A stretch of DNA of 64,000 nt from Streptomyces ferrugineus. GTDB taxonomy: Bacteria > Actinomycetota > Actinomycetes > Streptomycetales > Streptomycetaceae. Below the pieces are notes generated by a model that saw only the letters and a program-made list of their open reading frames with translations, had not been told where the DNA came from and did not search any database. Position 1 is the stretch's first letter. Each line of letters opens with the position of its first letter. The position numbers were made by a program, and so were the translations under genes. The stretch lies in the NCBI RefSeq assembly GCF_015160855.1, contig NZ_CP063373.1, forward strand, positions 372,001 through 436,000. The letters run 5' to 3'. Below are positions 52,659 to 60,576 of the stretch, one piece after another.

Positions 52659-53145
52659 GCTGCTTGGCCAGTGTGAGCGGTCCGCCGTCCACCTGGAGCT
52701 ACGCGACTCCTACGCTTCGCCGGACCGGTTCGAGGCGTGGAAGCGGGGTGAGCGGATCAACTGGGAGACTCGCGAAGCCTGGTGGTACCCCTTCCATCAG
52801 ATGATCTCCGACGCCGTGGCCCGGGGCGTGACGGTCCGCCGGGCGAGGGTGGTCTCCGAGCCCGTGTCGGAGTACATCCGCTGGGAGCACTACGTCACTC
52901 ACGCCAACATTGCGGCGGGCGAGGAGGTCCGGTGGCTGCCTCGGCGACGGGCCACAAGCATTCCCCTGCCGGGAAACGACTTCTGGCTGTTCGACGGCGC
53001 GCTGCTCCGGGTGCACCACTTCTCCGGTGACGGAGTGGTGGTCGAGGACGAGATCACGGCGGACCCACAGACCGTGAAGCTGTGTTCCACTGCCTTCGAG
53101 GCGGTATGGGAGCGAGCGATCCCGCACCACCTGTACCAGATCTGA
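52630..53145 (+). CDS. DUF6879 family protein
   Basis: A 171-aa protein of the DUF6879 family: SFAELLGQCERSAVHLELRD, RGERINWETREAWWYPFHQM, VRRARVVSEPVSEYIRWEHY, FWLFDGALLRVHHFSGDG. In actinobacteria such proteins are encoded with XRE/DUF5753 regulators and may form their effector or toxin-like partner. ATG 52630 has GGGAGG six bases upstream. The helix-turn-helix gene follows after 14 bp. Confidence 0.82.
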   Translation: MPSSVPSFAELLGQCERSAVHLELRDSYASPDRFEAWKRGERINWETREAWWYPFHQMISDAVARGVTVRRARVVSEPVSEYIRWEHYVTHANIAAGEEVRWLPRRRATSIPLPGNDFWLFDGALLRVHHFSGDGVVVEDEITADPQTVKLCSTAFEAVWERAIPHHLYQI

Positions 53146-53159
53146 CGAAGGCCGGCTCC

Positions 53160-54008
53160 ATGCCCCCGCATCCCTCTTCACGTGTCCAGAAGGCCCGCGA
53201 AAATCTCGCTGACCGTCTGCGTGAGATTCGGAAGGACGCCGGGATCACCGGGCGGGAGCTGGCTGTCAGATGCGGCTGGTCGGAGTCGAAGTCGTCCCGG
53301 ATCGAGAACGCCAGGACTCCTCCCTCTGACGCGGACATCAAGGCGTGGTGCCGGGCTTGCGGCGCTGAGGACCAAGTCCCCGACTTGATTGCGGCGAACA
53401 GACAGTCCGCCGATGCTCATGTGCAGTGGCGGCGACTCCAGCGGAGCGGTCTGCGCCGCCTGCAAGAGTCCGTGGTCGACCTGTACCAGCAAACCAGGAT
53501 GTTCCGCGTCTACGTCTCTGACGTGATCCCCGGGTTCCTCCAGACACCCGGATACGCCACCGCCCTCTTGTCGTCCATCGCCGAATTCCGGGGCACCCCG
53601 GACGACGTGACTGACGCGGTGTCGGCCCGCATGAGGCGTAACGCGGTGTTGAGCGATGGCTCCCGGCGTTTCTCGTTTGTACTGGAGGAGTCGGTCTTGC
53701 GGTACCGGCTGTGCAGCGCCGAGACCATGGCGGCGCAGCTGGGCCACCTGCTCGGGGTCATGGATCTCCAGAACGTTGCCGTGGGTATCGTTCCGTTTTC
53801 GGCACAGCGGGCTGTGTGGCCTCTGCCCACCTTTACGGTCTTCGACGGCATCAGGGTGCACGCGGACACGTTGGACGCCGCTTCCGCGCTCACGGAGCCC
53901 AGCCAGGTCGAGCTATACACCCGAGCCTTCGAGCGGCTCTCGCAGGAGGCCGTGCGGGGAGCGGCAGCACGTTCCCTGATAGCGGATGCGGTGGCGTCTC
54001 TGACGTGA
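53160..54008 (+). CDS. XRE-family regulator with DUF5753 (Scr1-type)
   Basis: A 282-aa regulator. The N-terminal XRE helix-turn-helix (about 15-70: RLREIRKDAGITGRELAVRC, WSESKSSRIENARTPPSDAD) is followed by the DUF5753 domain (about 95-275: VVDLYQQTRMFRVYVSDVIP, FLQTPGYATALLSSIAEF, RFSFVLEESVLRYRLCSAET). Unlike most relatives it has no intact DUF397 gene right behind it; its usual partner may be one of the orphans in this window. It is the last gene of the 52404-54008 operon. Confidence 0.87.
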   Translation: MPPHPSSRVQKARENLADRLREIRKDAGITGRELAVRCGWSESKSSRIENARTPPSDADIKAWCRACGAEDQVPDLIAANRQSADAHVQWRRLQRSGLRRLQESVVDLYQQTRMFRVYVSDVIPGFLQTPGYATALLSSIAEFRGTPDDVTDAVSARMRRNAVLSDGSRRFSFVLEESVLRYRLCSAETMAAQLGHLLGVMDLQNVAVGIVPFSAQRAVWPLPTFTVFDGIRVHADTLDAASALTEPSQVELYTRAFERLSQEAVRGAAARSLIADAVASLT

Positions 54009-54097
54009 CAAGCGACGTCAGTGCACGTGCGGCGCCGCAGCCGGTCGTCAAGAGTCGGCACCGCCACCGCCACCGCCGAACAGGAACCAGGAACTCG

Positions 54098-54463
54098 CTA
54101 GCCCCCCTCTGTGCAGAGATCCGACGCCGCCTCGGCCGTTCTGCGCGCCAGGAACTGGACGCCGACCGCATCCCGCCCGTTCATGGTGGCCATCGAGATG
54201 CGCTGACTGTCCAGCACGGTGAATCCGCTCCCACTCAACAGGGACCTGAACCACGCCTCGTCGTGATGGCGGCACACGGCGCCGTCGCCGGTCTCGAACA
54301 CCCGGATGCGCGACGGCGAGGCAGCCAGCTCTCCGCGGGATCATTACGGACGCCGTTCTGCCAGGCGACGAATCGAGGGGTCGGAGCGCATGTACCCGTC
54401 GCGCATCTCCAGCTGGACGACGGAAAGGGTGCGACGTCGCAGTCGGTGCTCAAGCGTCGGCAC
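54098..54463 (-). pseudogene. Composite remnant: DUF6879 5' fragment joined to a methyltransferase 3' fragment
   Basis: Reading from GTG 54463, PTLEHRLRRRTLSVVQLEMR and DGYMRSDP match the N-terminus of DUF6879 (compare SAVHLELRDSY in the intact copy). The continuation FVAWQNGVRNDPAE is in a shifted frame. From about 54335 the DNA instead encodes the C-terminus of a SAM-dependent methyltransferase: ELAASPSRIRVFETGDGAVC, RHHDEAWFRSLLSGSGFTVL, TMNGRDAVGVQFLARRT, stop at 54098. Two unrelated genes were therefore fused by a deletion. Confidence 0.65.
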
Positions 54464-54474
54464 GCGCTTCGGCG

Positions 54475-54657
54475 TTACCGCCTCCTGGCCGCCGTGTGTG
54501 AAAGGAAGTCCGTCCAGGCAGTGGGCCGGAGGGTGAGGTGGGGGCCGGTGGTGTTCTTGGAGTCGCGGATGTGGATGGTGGTGGGGGTGGTGGCTATCTC
54601 GATGCAGTTGGAGCCCTCGGCGCTGTAGCTGGACTTCTGCCAGCGGAGAGTGGGCAT
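54475..54657 (-). CDS. DUF397 protein
   Basis: A 60-aa DUF397 protein: MPTLRWQKSSYSAEGSNCIE, then TTIHIRDSKNTTGPHLTLRP. ATG 54657 has AAGGA upstream. It sits directly behind a broken regulator C-terminus (stop at 54669) and 12 bp before a DUF6879 fragment, so it is intact but its original operon partners are not. It may now pair with the XRE protein encoded at 53160-54008. Confidence 0.83.
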   Translation of the reverse strand: MPTLRWQKSSYSAEGSNCIEIATTPTTIHIRDSKNTTGPHLTLRPTAWTDFLSHTAARRR

Positions 54658-54668
54658 GGTGGGTTCCT

Positions 54669-55000
54669 TCATAGGTCCTGGATGCGGTGGTGGATGAAGT
54701 CGCGGCTCTCAGCGGGGCTGAGTGCGCAGGACTCCATGCGTTTGAGCGCGGCCCGGTACTTGTCCAACTGTGCCTCGGCATCGAGGAAGCAACCCCCGTA
54801 TCCCCGCACCTTTCGGCCGACCACCCCACGACCACGTCCCGCTCGCCCCGGCGCACGTCGACAGGGGGCGTGGGCTCAGGCTCGTACAGGAATACGCCGA
54901 CTGCTGGGGCGGCGAGTCCCTCGGCGATGGCCTCTTCGACCGTCTGGCCGGAAAGCTGCTCTGGTTCGAGATGAGCGGGTGAGCGTGGCACGCTTCGCAT
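54669..55000 (-). pseudogene. Broken regulator ending in a DUF5753-like C-terminus
   Basis: The 3' part encodes GGCFLDAEAQLDKYRAALKR, then MESCALSPAESRDFIHHRIQ and DL, the typical end of a DUF5753 regulator just before its DUF397 gene. The 5' part from ATG 55000 (LEPEQLSGQTVEEAIAEGLA, VGVFLYEPEPTPPVDVRRGE) is in a different frame and is not recognised. Either one frameshifted gene or two fused remnants. No DNA-binding domain remains. Confidence 0.45.
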
Positions 55001-55045
55001 CCGTACGTAACCGCGAGGTGGCACGGACGGCGACGGAGAAGTGGC

Positions 55046-57100
55046 GTGGGGCGTGATGGCGGACGGGCACAGCGCCGGGGACGGCGACGACTTCGACGGC
55101 TGGTGCTGCTGGGCACCCTGCTGGTCCTGTTCCTCCTCGGCGGTACGGGACCGGCGTCCGCCCACGCAGCCCTCCGCGCCACCGACCCCGAGGACGGAGC
55201 CGTCCTCAAGTCCGCCCCCCGTGACATCACCCTGACCTTCACCGAGTCCGTCGGTCTGCTCGACGACTCCTTCCGCGTCCTCGACCCCGACGGCCGCCGC
55301 CTGCGCACGGGCGAACCGGAGCACGCCCCGGACGGCGGCGACACCGCCCGGGTGACGTTGCCCGCGAAGCTGGACCAGGGGACGTACACCGTCGCCTGGC
55401 GGGTGGTGTCGGCCGACAGCCACCCAGTCTCCGGTGCGTTCACCTTCTCCGTCGGCAAGCCCTCCCTCACCAAGGCGACCGTCGACACCGGCCCCACCGA
55501 GGACCCGGCGACCAAGAGCCTCTACAACATCGCCCGCTATCTGGCCTACCTCGCCGTCGCCCTGCTCATCGGCACGGCGACGTTCATGGCGGTCTGCCGT
55601 CCGCCCGACGGCCCCGTCCTGCACAGGCTGCTGAGGACGTCCTGGTGGACCCTGCTGGGCGCCACCCTCGCCCTGCTCGTGCTGCGCGCCCCGTACGAGA
55701 CCGGCGAGGGTCCGCTGGGGGCCCTGAGCGCCGACTCCCTCCCGCGCACGCTGAGCAGCCGGACCGGGCTGGTGCTGGTGGTCCGGCTGGGTCTGCTGGC
55801 GGTGGCCGCCGGCTATCTCGTACGGCTGGTCAGGAGCCGCAGGCCCTTCGGGTGGGCGGGCGCCGCCCTCGCCGTCGGCCTCGCGATGACCTGGGCCGCC
55901 GGTGAGCACGCCTCCGCCGGCATCCAGGTGCCGGTCGCGATGGTGTCCTCGGCGCTGCACCTGCTGGCCACGGCGGTCTGGCTCGGCGGCCTCACGGCCC
56001 TGCTCGTCACCCTGTACCGCGCCCGCCTGACACCGGCCGCGGTCACCGGCTTCTCGCGCCTCGCCTTCGCGTCCGTGACCGTCCTGGTCGGCACCGGCGT
56101 CTACCAGTCCTGGCGCGGCCTCGGCTCCTGGGACGCGCTCACCGGCACGACGTACGGCCGGTTCCTGACCCTCAAGCTGGCCGCGGTGGTGCTGCTCCTC
56201 GGAGCGGCGGCCCTCTCCCGTCGCTGGACGACCCGACTGGCCACGGCCGACGCGGCGGCGGAGGCGGAGACGGAAGCGGTCGCACGGGAGAAGGTGCCGC
56301 AGGCGGCCGGGGGGTCGCCGGCGCTGCCTGCGCCGCCGCAGTCGGTCGGGGGGTCGCCACCGCTGCCTGCGCCGCTGCAGTCGGTCGGGGGGTTGCCGGT
56401 GTCTGTGGCGGAGGAGGCGGCTGGGGGGCTGCCGGTGTCTGTGCCGCAGGAGGCGGCCGGGGGGCTGCCGGTGTCCGTGCCGGAGGAGGCGGCCGGGGGG
56501 CTGCCGGTGTCCGTGCCGCAGCAGACGGCCGGGGGACCGCCGCTGTCCGAGTCGCCGCAGGCTCACGTGCCGCCGCCGGCCCACCTACCCCCGCCGGCCC
56601 ACGTACCGTCGCCCACGGACCCGCATCGCCGGGCCCTGCGTCGATCCGTCCTGGCCGAAGTCGCCGTTGGTGCGGCGGTGCTGGCGATCACCACGTTGCT
56701 CACCAGCACGCTGCCCGGCCGCGCGGAGGCCGAGGCGGCGGCCGGGACGCCCGCGGTCGTCGGCGCCTCCGTCACCAACGTGCCCTTCGACCTCGGCACC
56801 CCCGGCGGCCACGGCAAGGTGCAGATCACCATCGATCCGGGACGCGTCGGCGACAACTCGATCGAGGCCCTCGTCTACGGGCCCGACGGCGGCGTCTCCA
56901 TCGTCCCGGAGCTGCGCATCTCCTTCACGCTTCCGGCCAAGGACATCGGCCCCATCGACGCCGAGCTCACCGACAAGGGCGGCTACTGGGGCAACGGCTT
57001 CCTCAATCTGCCCATCGCCGGGACGTGGGAGATGAAGGTGACCATCCGGACGTCGGACGTCGACCAGGTGAGCGAGACCAGCACCGTGCTCGTGCGATAG
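55046..57100 (+). CDS. CopC-CopD fusion copper-uptake/resistance protein
   Basis: A 684-aa membrane protein. The signal peptide ends ASA/H, so mature CopC begins with the copper-binding His40 (HAALRATDPEDGAVLKSAP); the CopC beta-barrel ends near 135 (VVSADSHPVSGAFTFSVGK). A CopD domain follows (about 155-395, eight helices). A Pro/Gly/Val-rich repeat linker (about 410-530) and another helix (about 540-558) lead to a C-terminal extracellular beta domain (about 580-684, VTNVPFDLGTPGGHGKVQIT). It would bind and move copper at the membrane. GTG 55046 follows GGAG. The linker repeat is unusual. Confidence 0.87.
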   Translation: MGRDGGRAQRRGRRRLRRLVLLGTLLVLFLLGGTGPASAHAALRATDPEDGAVLKSAPRDITLTFTESVGLLDDSFRVLDPDGRRLRTGEPEHAPDGGDTARVTLPAKLDQGTYTVAWRVVSADSHPVSGAFTFSVGKPSLTKATVDTGPTEDPATKSLYNIARYLAYLAVALLIGTATFMAVCRPPDGPVLHRLLRTSWWTLLGATLALLVLRAPYETGEGPLGALSADSLPRTLSSRTGLVLVVRLGLLAVAAGYLVRLVRSRRPFGWAGAALAVGLAMTWAAGEHASAGIQVPVAMVSSALHLLATAVWLGGLTALLVTLYRARLTPAAVTGFSRLAFASVTVLVGTGVYQSWRGLGSWDALTGTTYGRFLTLKLAAVVLLLGAAALSRRWTTRLATADAAAEAETEAVAREKVPQAAGGSPALPAPPQSVGGSPPLPAPLQSVGGLPVSVAEEAAGGLPVSVPQEAAGGLPVSVPEEAAGGLPVSVPQQTAGGPPLSESPQAHVPPPAHLPPPAHVPSPTDPHRRALRRSVLAEVAVGAAVLAITTLLTSTLPGRAEAEAAAGTPAVVGASVTNVPFDLGTPGGHGKVQITIDPGRVGDNSIEALVYGPDGGVSIVPELRISFTLPAKDIGPIDAELTDKGGYWGNGFLNLPIAGTWEMKVTIRTSDVDQVSETSTVLVR
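56387..56530 (+). repeat. Four 36-bp in-frame tandem repeats in the CopCD gene
   Basis: Units start at 56387, 56423, 56459 and 56495, and each encodes a version of GGLPVSVPQEAA. Two related 39-bp units precede them. The copies differ by a few bases. They lengthen a flexible linker between membrane domains. Confidence 0.85.
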
Positions 57101-57205
57101 CAGGTCAGGCGACCGTGCGCGTCGCGTCTGCGGCCCGGCGGCGCCGTGAACGTTCCCGGGTTCGATCACTACCGCGATGAGCATGGAGTTCGAGATATCG
57201 GTCAC

Positions 57206-57262
57206 GTTTCCGAAACGGCGTTCGTCACCTCTTGACGCATGACCTGACATACCGCTGTTATT
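57206..57262 (+). promoter_or_regulatory. Promoter and upstream inverted repeat of the galactoside operon
   Basis: TTGACG (57233-57238) and TGTTAT (57257-57262) form a vegetative -35/-10 pair with an 18-bp spacer. CGTTTC-C-GAAACG (57206-57218) is a perfect inverted repeat just upstream and may bind a LacI- or ROK-type sugar regulator. The leader to ATG 57361 is about 90 nt. Confidence 0.6.
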
Positions 57263-57360
57263 GCGCCACCGTGTTCGTTCAAGTTGATTTCTGATCGGTT
57301 ACGACGGACTTCGACGCTCCCACCCTCATGATCGAACCCTGCCCCCGTCAGGAGCCGTAG

Positions 57361-58674
57361 ATGCAGCACCTCTCTCCCTCCGGTCTCTCACTGCCCTCAC
57401 CCAGCCGCCGCACCCTGCTGCGCGGCATAGGCGGCGCCGCCGTACTCGGCGCGGGCATCCCCCTGCTGAGCGCCTGCGGCGGCAGCGGCACGGCGAGTGA
57501 CCCGAAGACCGTCACCCTCGGCTCCAAGGCGTCCGACGCGGTGCCGAAGAAGGCCTTCGCCGACATCTACGCGGCCTACAAGAAGAAGTCCGGCATCACG
57601 GTCGACGTGAACACCAAGGACTCCAACACCTTCCAGGAGCAGATCAACTCCTACCTCCAGGGCACGCCGGACGACGTGTTCACCTGGTTCGCCGGCTACC
57701 GGATGCAGTTCTTCGCGGCCAAGGGACTGGCCACCCCGATCGACGACGTGTGGAAGACCATCGGGGGCAACTTCCCCGAGGCGATGCACAAGCTGAGCAA
57801 GGGCGAGGACGGCAAGTACTACTTCGTGCCGCTGTACTCCTACCCGTGGGCCGTCTTCTACCGGAAGAGCGTCTTCCAGGAGAAGGGCTACGAAGTCCCC
57901 ACCAAGTGGGACGACTTCGTCGCGCTGTGCAAGCAGATGAAGAAGGACGGCATCGTCCCGATCGCCTTCGGCGACAAGGACGCCTGGCCCGCGCTCGGCA
58001 CCTTCGACCAGATCAACTTCCGCCAGAACGGCTACGACTTCCACGTCGAGCTGATGGCGGGCAAGGCGTCCTGGACCGACGCCAAGGTGCGCAAGGTCTT
58101 CGACCTGTGGACCGAAATCCTCCCGTACCACCAGGAGGGCTCGATGGGCCGCACCTGGCAGGACGCGGCCCAGACGCTGGCCTCCAAGAAGGCGGGCATG
58201 TATCTGCTGGGCACCTTCGTGGCGCAGCAGTTCACCGACAAGGCCGCCCTGGAGGACCTCGACTTCTTCGCCTTCCCGGAGATCGACCCGGCGTACGGCC
58301 AGGACACCGTCGAGGCGCCGACCGACGGCTTCATGATGAGCAAGAGCCCGAAGAACAAGACCGAGGCCGTCAAGCTGCTCGAGTACCTGGGCACCACCGA
58401 GGCAGAGGACATCTACCTCAAGTCCGACCCCAGCGTGGTCCACGCCGCCACCGGCGCCGACACCTCGTCGTACACCGCGCTGCAGAAGAAGGCGTACGAG
58501 ATGATCGCCGGCGCGAAGTCCCTGACGCAGTTCATGGACCGTGACAGCCGGCCGGACTTCACCTCCACGGTGATGCAGCCCGCGTTGCAGAAGTTCATCC
58601 GGGACCCCAAGGGCGTCGACGGCCTGCTGTCGTCGATCGAACGCCAGAAGAAGACGATCTTCGCGTCCGGCTGA
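57361..58674 (+). CDS. Sugar ABC transporter substrate-binding lipoprotein
   Basis: A 437-aa family-1 binding protein. The N-terminus has a twin-arginine pattern (SRRTLLRGIGG) and a lipobox (LLSAC, Cys39), so export is probably by Tat with lipid anchoring. The mature part is typical: VTLGSKASDAVPKKAFADIY, YLQGTPDDVFTWFAGYRMQF, YSYPWAVFYRKSVF. CAGGAG precedes ATG 57361. It is the first gene of a five-gene operon ending in alpha- and beta-galactosidases, so the ligand is probably an alpha/beta-galactoside. Confidence 0.9.
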   Translation: MQHLSPSGLSLPSPSRRTLLRGIGGAAVLGAGIPLLSACGGSGTASDPKTVTLGSKASDAVPKKAFADIYAAYKKKSGITVDVNTKDSNTFQEQINSYLQGTPDDVFTWFAGYRMQFFAAKGLATPIDDVWKTIGGNFPEAMHKLSKGEDGKYYFVPLYSYPWAVFYRKSVFQEKGYEVPTKWDDFVALCKQMKKDGIVPIAFGDKDAWPALGTFDQINFRQNGYDFHVELMAGKASWTDAKVRKVFDLWTEILPYHQEGSMGRTWQDAAQTLASKKAGMYLLGTFVAQQFTDKAALEDLDFFAFPEIDPAYGQDTVEAPTDGFMMSKSPKNKTEAVKLLEYLGTTEAEDIYLKSDPSVVHAATGADTSSYTALQKKAYEMIAGAKSLTQFMDRDSRPDFTSTVMQPALQKFIRDPKGVDGLLSSIERQKKTIFASG

Positions 58675-58687
58675 GTCGGCTGATTCC

Positions 58688-59665
58688 ATGACCACGCAGA
58701 CCACCAAGGAGACCCGGGAGGCGGCCACCGTGCCGCCTCCGGGCGCTGCCCCCGCGAACAAGGTGCCCCAGGGGCACCGCCGCCTGCTGACCCGCCGTGA
58801 CCGGCTCGCCCTCGGTCTGATGGCGGGTCTGCCGACCATCCTGCACATCGCCCTCGTATGGGTGACGGCCCTCGCCTCCGTCGCGCTGGCCTTCACCACC
58901 TGGGACGGCATCGGCTTCGACTCGATCAAGTGGGTCGGCCTCGAGAACTTCAAGCAGCTCTTCAACGACAATCCGCAGTTCTGGCCCGCCGTTCAGCACA
59001 ACGTCGTCTGGTTCGTCGTCCTGATCGTGATCCCGACGCCGCTCGGCCTGTTCCTGGCCGTGCAGCTGGACAAGCGGATCCGGTTCAGCAGGGTGTACCA
59101 GACGGCGTTCTTCCTGCCCGTCGTGCTGTCGATGGCGGTCATCGGGTTCGTCTGGCAGCTCGTCTACAACCCCGACACCGGCCTGATCAACAGCCTCATC
59201 GGGGCGAACGAACCGGGCAAGTACATCGACTGGATCGGTGACCCGGACCTGAACCTGTGGGCGATCCTCGTCGCCGCGTCCTGGCGGCACACCGGCTACA
59301 TGATGATCCTGTACCTGGCCGGCCTGAAGGGCGTCGACCCCTCGCTGCGGGAGGCCTCCGCGCTCGACGGGGCCAACGAGTGGCAGACGTTCAAGAACGT
59401 CATCTTCCCCACCCTGCGCCCGACCAACACCGTGGTCCTGGTCGTCACCATCATCGAGGCGCTGCGCGCCTTCGACCTGGTCTTCGTCTTCAACAAGGGC
59501 GCCCAGGGCACTGAGCTGCTGTCGATCCTGGTCACCAACAACATCATCGGCGAGTCCAGCCGCATCGGATACGGCTCCGCGATCGCGGTGGTCCTGCTGC
59601 TGATCTCCCTCGTCGTGATCATCCCGTACCTGATCGCGACTTTCCGGAAGGAGCGGCGCGCATGA
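58688..59665 (+). CDS. Sugar ABC transporter permease (MalF type)
   Basis: A 325-aa inner-membrane permease with about six helices and a 35-residue hydrophilic N-terminus. The EAA loop that contacts the ATPase reads REASALDGANEWQTFKNVIF (about 228-247). It starts 13 bp after the binding protein gene and overlaps the second permease by ATGA. It forms the translocation pore with the next gene product. Confidence 0.9.
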   Translation: MTTQTTKETREAATVPPPGAAPANKVPQGHRRLLTRRDRLALGLMAGLPTILHIALVWVTALASVALAFTTWDGIGFDSIKWVGLENFKQLFNDNPQFWPAVQHNVVWFVVLIVIPTPLGLFLAVQLDKRIRFSRVYQTAFFLPVVLSMAVIGFVWQLVYNPDTGLINSLIGANEPGKYIDWIGDPDLNLWAILVAASWRHTGYMMILYLAGLKGVDPSLREASALDGANEWQTFKNVIFPTLRPTNTVVLVVTIIEALRAFDLVFVFNKGAQGTELLSILVTNNIIGESSRIGYGSAIAVVLLLISLVVIIPYLIATFRKERRA

Positions 59666-60549
59666 GCACCGGCACCCTCGCGCTCAAGAAGCGTGCCCCC
59701 GTCCGCCCGGCCCGGATCCTGCTGCACCTCTTCCTCGCCGGCGCGGCGCTGGCCTGGCTCGCGCCGCTGGCCTGGGCGATTCTCGCGGCGCTGCGGCCGT
59801 ACGCGGAGACCAGCGAGAAGGGCTACGTGTCCTGGCCGGACAGCTTGAGCTTCGACAACTTCACCAACGCGTTCACGCAGTCGGACATGAGCCACTACTT
59901 CGTCAACACGATGATCATCGCCGTGCCGGCGGTGCTGTTGACGCTGTTCCTGTCCTCGATGGTCGCGTTCTACGTCAGCCGCTTCGACTTCCGCCTCAAC
60001 CTCGCGCTGCTGCTGGTCTTCACCGCCGGCAACCTGCTTCCGCAGCAGGTCATCATCACCCCGCTGTACCGGATGTACCTGCTCATCGACATCCCCGGCA
60101 TCACGATGAGCGGCAAGCTGTACGACTCGGCACTCGGGCTCGTCCTCATCCACGTGGCGTTCCAGTCCGGCTTCTGCGCCTTCGTGCTCAGCAACTACAT
60201 GCGCACGCTGCCGCACGAGCTGACCGAGGCCGCGCTGGTGGACGGCGCGTCGGTGTGGCGGCAGTACTGGCAGATCGTGCTGCCGCTGTGCCGTCCGGCG
60301 ATGGCGGCCCTGGCGACGCTGCTGTCCATCTGGATCTACAACGACTTCTTCTGGGCCCTGGTCCTGATCTCGACCGGTGAGAACATGCCGATCACCTCGG
60401 CGCTGAACAACCTCTCCGGCGCGTACTTCACCGACCCCAACCTGGTCGCCGCCGGCGCCCTGCTCACCGCGATCCCCACGCTCATCGTGTACTTCGTGCT
60501 GCAGCGGCAGTTCGTCAGCGGCCTCACCCTGGGCGCCAACAAGGGCTGA
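59662..60549 (+). CDS. Sugar ABC transporter permease (MalG type)
   Basis: A 295-aa permease with six helices. The EAA loop is TEAALVDGASVWRQYWQIVL (about 190-209). ATG 59662 lies in the first permease's stop. No ATP-binding subunit gene follows, so the pair must use an ATPase encoded elsewhere; in streptomycetes MsiK serves many such carbohydrate transporters. Confidence 0.9.
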   Translation: MSTGTLALKKRAPVRPARILLHLFLAGAALAWLAPLAWAILAALRPYAETSEKGYVSWPDSLSFDNFTNAFTQSDMSHYFVNTMIIAVPAVLLTLFLSSMVAFYVSRFDFRLNLALLLVFTAGNLLPQQVIITPLYRMYLLIDIPGITMSGKLYDSALGLVLIHVAFQSGFCAFVLSNYMRTLPHELTEAALVDGASVWRQYWQIVLPLCRPAMAALATLLSIWIYNDFFWALVLISTGENMPITSALNNLSGAYFTDPNLVAAGALLTAIPTLIVYFVLQRQFVSGLTLGANKG

Positions 60550-60576
60550 CGGCCCCCTTTCTTGAAAGAGACACCC

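Noticed and set aside
56387..56530. Regular 36-bp repeats as a possible CRISPR array
   Set aside because: The units are contiguous with no spacers, keep a reading frame and sit inside a membrane protein gene. No cas gene is present in the window.
54344..56584. A 746-codon minus-strand frame opposite the CopC-CopD gene
   Set aside because: Its protein is made of antisense repeats (RQPPGRLLRHGH units) mirroring the 36-bp coding repeat; only the short stretch beyond 55000 resembles gene remnants.
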